A stretch of 7,209 nucleotides of DNA, from NCBI GenBank assembly GCA_946482495.1, contig CAMLRV010000114.1, positions 1 to 7,209 on the forward strand. Direction: 5' to 3'. This DNA is from an uncultured Flavobacteriia bacterium (GTDB lineage Bacteria; Bacteroidota; Bacteroidia; Flavobacteriales; Flavobacteriaceae). Below, piece by piece: positions 1-5,793 of the stretch. Position 1 is the first letter of the stretch, and each line of letters begins with the position of its first letter. The translations under genes were made by a program, and so were the position numbers. Below the pieces are notes generated by a model that saw nothing but the letters and a program-made list of their open reading frames with translations, searched no databases and was not told the origin of the DNA.

Positions 1-210
1 CGTTCGATGTATTTCTTTTTAGCCAATATGATTGAAAAATTCAGTTATATCGAATACAGTTTAATTGCTATCTTAACCTTTGTTGGAGTTAAAATGTTAT
101 TAGTACACCATTTTCCAGAATATTTTCCAGAATGGTTATCATTAGGATTTATCGCCTTATCAATTACACTTGGAGTTGTAGTTTCACTTCAAAAAAATAA
201 AGACAAATAA
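1..210 (+). CDS. TerC-family integral membrane protein, C-terminal part (partial)
   Basis: This is the 3' end of a gene that begins before the window. The reading frame is open from base 1 (Arg-Ser before the first Met at base 7), so that Met is internal and not the start. The visible 69 residues carry the C-terminal signature of TerC/Alx proteins: an RSMYFFLANMIEKF segment, then a hydrophobic helix around IAILTFVGVKMLL, a short His/Pro/Glu loop, and a final membrane helix (LGFIALSITLGVVVSL) with a lysine-rich cytoplasmic end. TerC-family proteins are multi-spanning inner-membrane proteins linked to tellurite resistance, pH response and metal ion (notably manganese) handling. In some bacteria they help metallate exported proteins. 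Its stop codon overlaps the start of the downstream adenosyltransferase by one base, so the two are probably translated from one mRNA. The family call rests on remembered motifs. The substrate cannot be told from this fragment. Confidence 0.85.
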   Translation, partial: RSMYFFLANMIEKFSYIEYSLIAILTFVGVKMLLVHHFPEYFPEWLSLGFIALSITLGVVVSLQKNKDK

Positions 211-779
211 TGAAAGTATACACAAAAACTGGAGACAAAGGTACTACTGCCCTATTTGGAGGAACTCGTGTACCAAAAGATCATATCAGAATTGAAAGCT
301 ATGGAACTGTTGATGAATTGAATTCATATATCGGATTAATTCGTGATCAAGACTTTGACAAACATTATAAAGATATTCTAATCGAAATTCAAGACCGATT
401 ATTTACTGTTGGCGCTATTTTAGCTACTCCGCCAGAAAAAGAAGTCATGAAAAATGGCGAAAAGCGTTTACAAAATCTTGGAATTGTAGAAAGCGACATC
501 GAATTATTAGAAAACGAAATCGATACCATGGAAGAAGCACTTCCACAAATGACACATTTTGTACTACCAGGCGGACACACAACTGTGTCATATTGTCATG
601 TTGCACGTTGCGTTTGTCGTAGAGCTGAGCGTTTAGCAGTGCATTTAAGTCATAATGAACCTGTCGCTGACATAGCAATTAAGTATTTAAACCGACTTTC
701 TGACTATTTATTTGTCTTGGCACGAAAGTTGTCGCATGACTTGAACGCTGAGGAAGTGAAATGGATTCCTAGAAAGTGA
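210..779 (+). CDS. pduO: PduO-type ATP:cob(I)alamin adenosyltransferase
   Basis: This complete 189-residue protein has the usual length for stand-alone PduO-type corrinoid adenosyltransferases. These cytoplasmic, usually trimeric enzymes transfer the 5'-deoxyadenosyl group of ATP to cob(I)alamin, making coenzyme B12. The N-terminal ATP-binding motif TKTGDKGTTALFGG (residues 5-18) is followed by RV-K (20-23) and YGTVDELNSYIG (31-42) with the conserved Asp35. FVLPGG (117-122) lies near the corrinoid pocket. The C-terminal signature is RCVCRRAERL (133-142) followed by YLNRLSDYLFVLAR (159-172). All hallmark residues I know of are present, so the enzyme is probably active. The ATG overlaps the TerC-family stop codon by one base (TAATG), pointing to translational coupling. 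No Shine-Dalgarno is visible, as expected in Bacteroidota. No B12-dependent enzyme or riboswitch is in view, so the client enzyme (for example methylmalonyl-CoA mutase) must lie elsewhere. Whether it acts on cobalamin or an earlier corrinoid cannot be told. Confidence 0.95.
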   Translation: MKVYTKTGDKGTTALFGGTRVPKDHIRIESYGTVDELNSYIGLIRDQDFDKHYKDILIEIQDRLFTVGAILATPPEKEVMKNGEKRLQNLGIVESDIELLENEIDTMEEALPQMTHFVLPGGHTTVSYCHVARCVCRRAERLAVHLSHNEPVADIAIKYLNRLSDYLFVLARKLSHDLNAEEVKWIPRK

Positions 780-906
780 GTTTAGAGTAAAGAGTTCTTA
801 AGTAAGGAGAAAATTGAAAAAAATTACAAAATCTTCCTACTAAAACTACTAACTCTCAACTAAAAAGAAGTTCTTAAAATTTATTTAAAAATAATTCAAA
901 AAAAAC

Positions 907-936
907 TTGTCTTTTTAAGTAATAAATTTATTTTTG
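907..936 (+). promoter_or_regulatory. Bacteroidota-type promoter for the DUF2795 gene
   Basis: A TTG (907-909) and an exact TAnnTTTG box (TATTTTTG, 929-936) are separated by 19 bases. This matches the -33/-7 consensus of the primary sigma factor in Flavobacterium and relatives. Transcription would start near 942, leaving a leader of about 20 A-rich bases before the ATG at 961 and no Shine-Dalgarno. The surrounding DNA is very AT-rich, so chance matches are possible, but spacing and position fit well. Confidence 0.7.
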
Positions 937-960
937 CATTAAACTAAAAATCTAAACAAT

Positions 961-1182
961 ATGTATTGGACGTTAGAATTAGCATCGTATTTAAGTGATG
1001 CGCCATGGCCTGCTACAAAAGACGAATTAATTGACTACGCGATTAGAGCTGGAGCACCATTAGAAGTGGTAGAAAACTTACAGTCTATTGAGGATGAAGG
1101 GGAAATTTATGAGTCAATGGAAGAAATCTGGCCAGATTATCCTACAGATGAAGATTATCTTTGGAACGAGGATGAATATTAA
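961..1182 (+). CDS. Small acidic DUF2795-domain protein
   Basis: This 73-residue soluble protein has no signal peptide or membrane segment. Residues 5-57 fit the DUF2795 pattern as I remember it: a hydrophobic N-terminal helix, a WPATKDELIDYA segment (16-27), a GAPLEVVENLQ segment (31-41), then an acidic Tyr/Trp-containing tail. It is extremely acidic: I count 21 Asp/Glu against only one Lys and one Arg. The last 20 residues (WPDYPTDEDYLW and onward) look like an exposed binding tail. The biochemical function of DUF2795 proteins is not established. The gene has its own promoter-like sequence just upstream and a terminator just downstream, so it is probably a single-gene unit next to secA. I recall near-identical proteins in other flavobacteria, which would mean strong conservation, but I cannot check that here. 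The start is the only sensible ATG and sits right after the A-rich leader. Confidence 0.85.
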   Translation: MYWTLELASYLSDAPWPATKDELIDYAIRAGAPLEVVENLQSIEDEGEIYESMEEIWPDYPTDEDYLWNEDEY

Positions 1183-1205
1183 ACAAAAAAATAAATAACA
1201 CAATT

Positions 1206-1235
1206 AAAAAGTCTCTTCGGTGAGGCTTTTTTTTT
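1206..1235 (+). terminator. Rho-independent terminator after the DUF2795 gene
   Basis: AAAAAGTCTC (1206-1215) pairs with GAGGCTTTTT (1222-1231) through one G-T wobble. The loop is six bases (TTCGGT), and the T run continues to 1235. It begins 23 bases after the stop codon and should end the DUF2795 transcript before secA. Confidence 0.85.
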
Positions 1236-1238
1236 GGT

Positions 1239-1246
1239 TATCTTTG
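1239..1246 (+). promoter_or_regulatory. -7 promoter box for secA
   Basis: TATCTTTG is an exact match to the Bacteroidota TAnnTTTG box and lies 49 bases before the secA ATG. No TTG sits at the expected -33 position. The closest is TTC at 1216-1218, inside the loop of the preceding terminator, with a 20-base spacer. The leader would be about 45 bases, A-rich near the ATG, with no Shine-Dalgarno. Confidence 0.65.
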
Positions 1247-1295
1247 CAAATAAAAACAAAACCGAAAGGTTTACAACATATATAAAAAACGTATT

Positions 1296-4200
1296 ATGAG
1301 TATTATAAATTCGATATTAAAAGTATTTGTGGGTGATAAAGTCGCCAACGACATCAAAGCCATTCAGCCAATTGTAGCAAAAATCAATTCTTTTCAAGAA
1401 GGATTAAAATCTATTTCGCATGACGAATTAAGAGCAAAAACTACATTCTTTAAAGACAAAATCAATCAATCTCGAGCAGAAAAAGACAACAAAATTGAAG
1501 CTTTAAGGACTGAAGCTGAAAACACTGCCGATATTGACGCAAGAGAAAACATTTATACTGAAATTGATAAGTTAGAAAAAGAAGCTTATGAAATTTCAGA
1601 AAAAACATTAAACGAAATTTTACCTGAAGCGTTCGCAGTATTAAGAGAAACAGCACGTCGTTTCAAAGAAAACACTACGATTACTGCTACTGCCACTGCA
1701 AAAGATAGAGAACTTTCTGCTACAAAACCATATATTACAATTGTAGGCGATGAAGTAAATTGGGCAAATTCATGGGATGCTGCAGGAAAACCTATTACTT
1801 GGGACATGATTCACTACGACGTTCAGTTAATGGGTGGTATCGTTTTACATCAAGGTAAAATTGCAGAAATGCAAACCGGAGAAGGAAAAACATTAGTAGC
1901 TACTTTAGCGCTTTACTTAAATGCCTTAACTGGAAATGGTGTACATTTAGTAACGGTGAACGACTACTTAGCAAAACGTGATAGTACTTGGAAAGCACCA
2001 TTATTCGAGTTCCACGGTTTAACTGTAGATTGTATTGACAATCACCAACCAAACACAGAAGCAAGAAGAAAAGCATATAATGCTGATATTACTTACGGTA
2101 CAAATAACGAATTCGGTTTCGATTATTTACGTGATAATATGGCAAATTCTCCAGAAGATTTAGTTCAAAGAAAACATAACTTCGCGATTGTTGACGAGGT
2201 GGATTCAGTTTTAATTGATGACGCTAGAACTCCATTAATTATTTCTGGACCAGTTGAAGATGGTGACCGTCACGAATTTTTAGAATTAAAACCAAAAGTT
2301 GAAAACTTATTCAACTTACAAAAAAGAATCGCGACTGACTGTTTAACAGAAGCAAAACGTTTATTAAAAGAAGGAAATACAAAAGAAGGTGGTTTCCAAT
2401 TATTAAGAACTTACCGCGCTTACCCAAAAAACAAAGCATTAATTAAGTTTTTATCTGAAGAAGGTGTAAAACAAATTCTTCAAAAAACAGAAAATGCTCA
2501 CATGCAAGATAACAACAGAGAAATGCCAAAAGTTGATGAGGCGTTATATTTTGTTATTGAAGAAAAAAACAATCAAGTTGAATTAACAGATAACGGAATT
2601 AAGTATTTATCTCAAGATACAGATGAAACTTTCTTCATATTACCAGATATATCTACTGGGATTGCTGCTATCGAAAGACAAAATTTAGATAAAGATACAG
2701 AAGCGGAATTAAAAGAAGATTTATATAGAGAATTCTCTGTGAAATCGGAAAGAATTCACACATTAACGCAATTATTAAAAGCATACGCTGTATTCGAAAA
2801 AGATACAGAATATGTAATCATGGATAATAAAGTATTAATCGTTGACGAGTCGACAGGTCGTATTATGGATGGTCGTCGTTATTCTGACGGATTACACCAA
2901 GCGATTGAGGCTAAAGAAAACGTAAAAATTGAAGCAGCTACACAAACCTTTGCTACTATTACATTACAGAATTACTTCCGTATGTACAACAAATTAGCGG
3001 GTATGACAGGAACTGCCATCACAGAAGCTGGAGAATTCTTCGAAATCTACAAATTAGACGTAGTGGAAATCCCAACAAACAAAGGAATTGCTCGTATTGA
3101 TAGAGAAGATTTAATTTATCGTTCGGTACGTGAAAAATTCAATGCAGTTATTGAAGATGTAGTTGAACTTTCAAACGCTGGAAGACCAGTATTAATTGGA
3201 ACAACTTCGGTAGATATTTCAGAATTATTAAGTAGGATGCTTAAAATGCGTGGTATCAATCACAATGTATTGAATGCTAAAATGCACAAAAGCGAAGCAG
3301 AAATTGTTGCTGAAGCGGGTAATGCTGGAGTTGTAACCATTGCAACAAACATGGCTGGTCGTGGAACGGATATTAAATTATCTCCTGAAGTAAAAGCAGC
3401 TGGTGGATTAGCAATTATTGGTACAGAACGTCACGATTCTCGTCGTGTAGACCGTCAGTTACGTGGTCGTGCAGGTCGTCAGGGAGATGTGGGAAGTTCA
3501 CAATTCTACGTGTCATTAGAAGATAACTTAATGCGTTTATTCGGTTCAGAAAGAGTTGCAAAAGTTATGGATAGAATGGGATTAAAAGAAGGTGAAGTAA
3601 TTCAGCATTCTATGATGACAAAATCTATCGAACGTGCACAGAAAAAAGTAGAAGAAAACAACTTCGGAACTCGTAAACGTTTATTAGAATATGATGACGT
3701 AATGAATTCGCAACGTGAAGTAGTTTACAAACGTCGTCGTCACGCTTTACAAGGAGAAAGATTAAAATTAGATATCGTAAACATGATTTATGATACGTGT
3801 GAATTAATCGTAGAAAACAACAAAATTGTAAATGATTTCAAAAATTTCGAATTCCAATTAATTAGAACTTTCTCTATTAGTTCGCCAGTTACAGAAGCAG
3901 AATTTGCAAAATTAAGCAATCAACAAATTGTTGCACAAACGTATAAAGCAGCATACGCATACTATGAAGAAAAAGTAGTTCGTGATGCTAAAGAAGCGTT
4001 CCCTGTTATTAAAGATGTATACGAAAACAATAATGGTCAATTTGAAAGAATTGTAGTTCCTTTCTCAGACGGTATCAAAACGTTAAACGTGGTAACTAAT
4101 TTAAACAAAGCCTACGAAACAGAAGGAAAATCGTTAATTACAGATTTCGAAAAGAATATTACTTTAGCCATTGTAGATGAATCTTGGAAGAAACATTTAC

Positions 4201-4655
4201 GTAAAATGGACGAAATGAAACAATCTGTACAATTAGCCGTTCATGAGCAAAAAGATCCGTTGTTAATTTACAAGTTCGAAGCGTTCAAATTATTCAAAGC
4301 GATGATTGAACAAGTAAATAAAGATGTAATTTCATTCTTATTTAAAGGTGAATTACCAACACAAAACACAAACAATATTCAAGAAGCTCGTGAAGAAGCT
4401 AGAAAATCAAATTATACAGAATCTAAAGAAGAAGTATTAAATTCTGATGAATTAGCGGAAAGAAACAGAGAAGCTGGCAACAACATGCAACAACGTCCTG
4501 CAGTTACAGAAACTATTGTTCGTGATCAACCGAAAATTAACAGAAACGATAACGTGACAATTAAACATGTGATGAGCGGAAAAAGCGAAACCATGAAATA
4601 CAAAAAAGCAGAACCTATGTTAGCTTCTGGTGAGTATGTAATTGTGAATGAATAA
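1296..4655 (+). CDS. secA: Preprotein translocase ATPase SecA (enlarged Bacteroidota type)
   Basis: This is the motor that pushes unfolded precursors through SecYEG using ATP, working at the inner face of the cytoplasmic membrane. At 1119 residues it is much longer than E. coli SecA (901). Walker A is MQTGEGKT (192-199) and Walker B is VDEVD (299-303), followed by the invariant DDARTPLIISGP stretch (308-319). The preprotein cross-linking domain lies roughly at 320-500. NBD2 carries TNMAGRGTDI (684-693) and RQLRGRAGRQGD (720-731). The helical scaffold includes RKRLLEYDDVMNSQR (793-807), and the two-helix finger lies around 961-1003. Judged by motif spacing against E. coli, about 90 extra residues lie before Walker A (a charged helical stretch near 55-105) and about 90 more between Walker B and NBD2 (around 340-415). 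The C-terminal CxC...HC zinc motif is absent: there are only three Cys (246, 349, 835). The tail instead ends in a basic/hydrophobic segment (about 1083-1119). A terminator precedes the gene and another follows it, so it is probably monocistronic. Codon use is regular, with many TTA and CGT codons, which fits high expression. Confidence 0.98.
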   Translation: MSIINSILKVFVGDKVANDIKAIQPIVAKINSFQEGLKSISHDELRAKTTFFKDKINQSRAEKDNKIEALRTEAENTADIDARENIYTEIDKLEKEAYEISEKTLNEILPEAFAVLRETARRFKENTTITATATAKDRELSATKPYITIVGDEVNWANSWDAAGKPITWDMIHYDVQLMGGIVLHQGKIAEMQTGEGKTLVATLALYLNALTGNGVHLVTVNDYLAKRDSTWKAPLFEFHGLTVDCIDNHQPNTEARRKAYNADITYGTNNEFGFDYLRDNMANSPEDLVQRKHNFAIVDEVDSVLIDDARTPLIISGPVEDGDRHEFLELKPKVENLFNLQKRIATDCLTEAKRLLKEGNTKEGGFQLLRTYRAYPKNKALIKFLSEEGVKQILQKTENAHMQDNNREMPKVDEALYFVIEEKNNQVELTDNGIKYLSQDTDETFFILPDISTGIAAIERQNLDKDTEAELKEDLYREFSVKSERIHTLTQLLKAYAVFEKDTEYVIMDNKVLIVDESTGRIMDGRRYSDGLHQAIEAKENVKIEAATQTFATITLQNYFRMYNKLAGMTGTAITEAGEFFEIYKLDVVEIPTNKGIARIDREDLIYRSVREKFNAVIEDVVELSNAGRPVLIGTTSVDISELLSRMLKMRGINHNVLNAKMHKSEAEIVAEAGNAGVVTIATNMAGRGTDIKLSPEVKAAGGLAIIGTERHDSRRVDRQLRGRAGRQGDVGSSQFYVSLEDNLMRLFGSERVAKVMDRMGLKEGEVIQHSMMTKSIERAQKKVEENNFGTRKRLLEYDDVMNSQREVVYKRRRHALQGERLKLDIVNMIYDTCELIVENNKIVNDFKNFEFQLIRTFSISSPVTEAEFAKLSNQQIVAQTYKAAYAYYEEKVVRDAKEAFPVIKDVYENNNGQFERIVVPFSDGIKTLNVVTNLNKAYETEGKSLITDFEKNITLAIVDESWKKHLRKMDEMKQSVQLAVHEQKDPLLIYKFEAFKLFKAMIEQVNKDVISFLFKGELPTQNTNNIQEAREEARKSNYTESKEEVLNSDELAERNREAGNNMQQRPAVTETIVRDQPKINRNDNVTIKHVMSGKSETMKYKKAEPMLASGEYVIVNE

Positions 4656-4668
4656 AAAACACAATGTT

Positions 4669-4711
4669 ACACTGAGAAGCCTGTACTGAGCTTGTCGAAG
4701 TATCGAAGTGT
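4669..4711. repeat. Nested imperfect palindrome, dispersed-repeat type
   Basis: Two hairpin arms of the same design are nested. The outer arms are ACACTGAG (4669-4676) and CGAAGTGT (4704-4711). The inner arms are TACTGAG (4684-4690) and CGAAGTA (4696-4702), around the loop CTTGT. In each, Watson-Crick pairs flank a tandem G-A/A-G mismatch. The core CTGAGCTTGTCGAAG resembles a short palindrome I recall scattered between genes in Flavobacteria and other bacteria. It lies just after the secA stop codon and before the terminator, so it would be transcribed in the 3' untranslated region. Other copies cannot be counted from this window. Confidence 0.65.
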
Positions 4712-4722
4712 TTTCATAATAC

Positions 4723-4760
4723 AAAGTCCTTAATTAGTAATAATTGAGGACTTTTCTTTT
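4723..4760 (+). terminator. Rho-independent terminator after secA
   Basis: A 14-base stem (4723-4736 with 4741-4754, one G-T wobble) encloses the tetraloop GTAA and is followed by a T-rich tract interrupted by one C. It lies 67 bases after the secA stop codon and is the strongest terminator signal for that gene. Flanking A and T runs mean it could partly work on the other strand, but no minus-strand gene is nearby. Confidence 0.88.
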
Positions 4761-4770
4761 AAACTTTTAG

Positions 4771-4778
4771 TACTTTTA
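4771..4778 (+). promoter_or_regulatory. Weak candidate -7 box for the secreted-protein gene
   Basis: TACTTTTA matches seven of eight positions of the TAnnTTTG box (final G missing). It lies 14 bases before the ATG at 4793, so the leader would be only about 9 bases. The nearest upstream TTG (4744-4746) lies in the secA terminator stem and gives a 24-base spacer, longer than usual. Because secA appears to terminate just before, some promoter is needed here, but this assignment is tentative. Confidence 0.35.
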
Positions 4779-4792
4779 CAAAAAATAAGTAA

Positions 4793-5365
4793 ATGAAAAA
4801 AATCTTCACCTTTTTATTCTTTTTTTCAAGTTTGATTGGACTTTCTCAAGATTTAGAAAGTATGAAAATCGAAGCTGAAAAATTATACAATTTAATTGTT
4901 GTAAAAGATTTTAAAACATCTTTAGATTATACTTATCCAAAAGTTTTTGAAGTTATCAATAAAGATGACTTATTAAAAATCATGGAAAGTAATGATAAAT
5001 CTGATAAAATAACAATTAATATTGAAAAAGTAGATCATTTAAAACACACCATAGAAAAAGAAGCAATCATAGGTAATTACAAATACTATCTTCTTGGATA
5101 TAATAGCAAAATGACAATTAAATTTAAAGATAAATTAGGTGAATCTAAAGAAGCTGTTTTAAGTTATTGGAGAGAAAGTATGAAAAATTTCACTATTACA
5201 ATAGATCCAGAAACTGAAATACTAACTTTAGTTGGTACTTCAAAAATCATCGCAATATCAGATGAATACACAAAAGGAACTTGGAAATTTCTAAATTATG
5301 ATGGAAAAAGCCCAATTTTTGAAAAAGTGTTTAGTAATGAAATAATAGAAAAATTAGGATTATAA
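4793..5365 (+). CDS. Secreted protein of unknown function
   Basis: This is a 190-residue protein. Residues 1-18 form a typical flavobacterial Sec signal peptide: MKK, then a Phe/Leu-rich hydrophobic core, with cleavage likely between Ser18 and Gln19. There is no cysteine anywhere, so it is not a lipoprotein and forms no disulfides. It should be periplasmic or released. The mature part begins with a helix (about 22-45, MKIEAEKLYNLIVVKDFKTS), followed by alternating short strands and a C-terminal TWKFLNYDG segment (about 163-171). A leading helix with Lys-Asp and Tyr, later beta strands, and a terminal W-K-F strand recall NTF2-like/cystatin-like folds of many small exported Bacteroidota proteins. 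That is only an impression of fold, and I recognise no family. Its codons look more AT-rich than those of secA. The stop is one base from the next start, so the two genes are probably co-transcribed. Confidence 0.8.
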   Translation: MKKIFTFLFFFSSLIGLSQDLESMKIEAEKLYNLIVVKDFKTSLDYTYPKVFEVINKDDLLKIMESNDKSDKITINIEKVDHLKHTIEKEAIIGNYKYYLLGYNSKMTIKFKDKLGESKEAVLSYWRESMKNFTITIDPETEILTLVGTSKIIAISDEYTKGTWKFLNYDGKSPIFEKVFSNEIIEKLGL

Positions 5366-5366
5366 A

Positions 5367-5756
5367 ATGATATATTTAGAACCCATCACCACTATTTTCG
5401 AGGAACTAAAAGAGAGTTTAGCTAACGGAACATTTGCCAAACTAACCTTAGGAAAAACGATTGGTAAAACCGAATTAACCAACATTTACTTCCGTACAAT
5501 TGTAGATAACGACGTATTGAAGCTAAATGTAACATTTAGATATATCCATGAAGAAATTGTGGAAATCAGACCAATTGAAGATGTGGTTATGATTTTAAAT
5601 CAATACATCAACAATCCGTTTTTAACTGTGATTTTATTCACTACAGAAAAAGATACGCTGATTAAACTCAATAAAAAACGTGTGGCTACACTTTCAGAAA
5701 TGGACAACACGTTCAAAAACGCTGATCCTGTTTTGTTAGAATATTTGAAGAAATAA
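5367..5756 (+). CDS. Small protein resembling the N-terminal domain of a SAM-dependent methyltransferase
   Basis: This 129-residue cytoplasmic protein has no signal peptide or membrane helix. Its pattern, FAKLTLGK (23-30), TELTNIYFR (35-43), a beta segment LKLNVTFRY (51-59) and LFTTEKDTLIKLNKKRVATL (90-109), recalls the N-terminal extension of a group of Bacteroidota class I SAM-dependent methyltransferases. That extension reads roughly as a KLTL segment, LKN-Y-R, a F-YRY-T segment and LFT--D. Here the protein ends soon after, with no SAM-binding glycine motif or catalytic motif, and a strong terminator follows directly. It is therefore a stand-alone version of that domain or the surviving front of a longer gene. 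The similarity is from memory and uncertain. If it is wrong, this is simply a conserved-looking protein of unknown function. The ATG is one base after the upstream stop, suggesting shared transcription. Codon use looks closer to secA than to the upstream gene. Confidence 0.75.
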   Translation: MIYLEPITTIFEELKESLANGTFAKLTLGKTIGKTELTNIYFRTIVDNDVLKLNVTFRYIHEEIVEIRPIEDVVMILNQYINNPFLTVILFTTEKDTLIKLNKKRVATLSEMDNTFKNADPVLLEYLKK

Positions 5757-5792
5757 AAAAATCCCGATTACGTTTTTAATCGGGATTTTTTT
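5755..5792. terminator. Bidirectional terminator between convergent genes
   Basis: ATCCCGATTA (5761-5770) pairs perfectly with TAATCGGGAT (5777-5786) around the loop CGTTTT. The stem is flanked by an A run on the left (5755-5760) and a T run on the right (to 5792), which extend the pairing. It sits between the stop codons of the plus-strand gene ending at 5756 and the minus-strand gene ending at 5794, so it can terminate both. Confidence 0.92.
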
Positions 5793-5793
5793 A

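Noticed and set aside
389..678. Minus-strand open frames opposite the adenosyltransferase gene
   Set aside because: They lie fully within a well-supported gene on the other strand, have low-complexity Cys/Ser-rich or mixed translations, and lack promoter or leader features.
791..879. Direct repeat of GTTCTTAA (794-801 and 870-877) and a long-range AGAGTT/AACTCT pairing (791-796 with 851-856)
   Set aside because: They are short, low-complexity matches in AT-rich DNA. No compact stem with a T run is seen, so I do not call a terminator or an element for the adenosyltransferase gene.
780..960. Cobalamin riboswitch or other structured RNA near the B12 adenosyltransferase gene
   Set aside because: No B12-box-like sequence or GC-rich conserved structure is visible. 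The region is simple AT-rich spacer ending in a promoter.
1462..1807. Minus-strand open frames opposite the secA 5' region
   Set aside because: They are shadows of secA codon bias: Leu/Phe-rich and Val/Ala/Ser-rich translations with no family resemblance.
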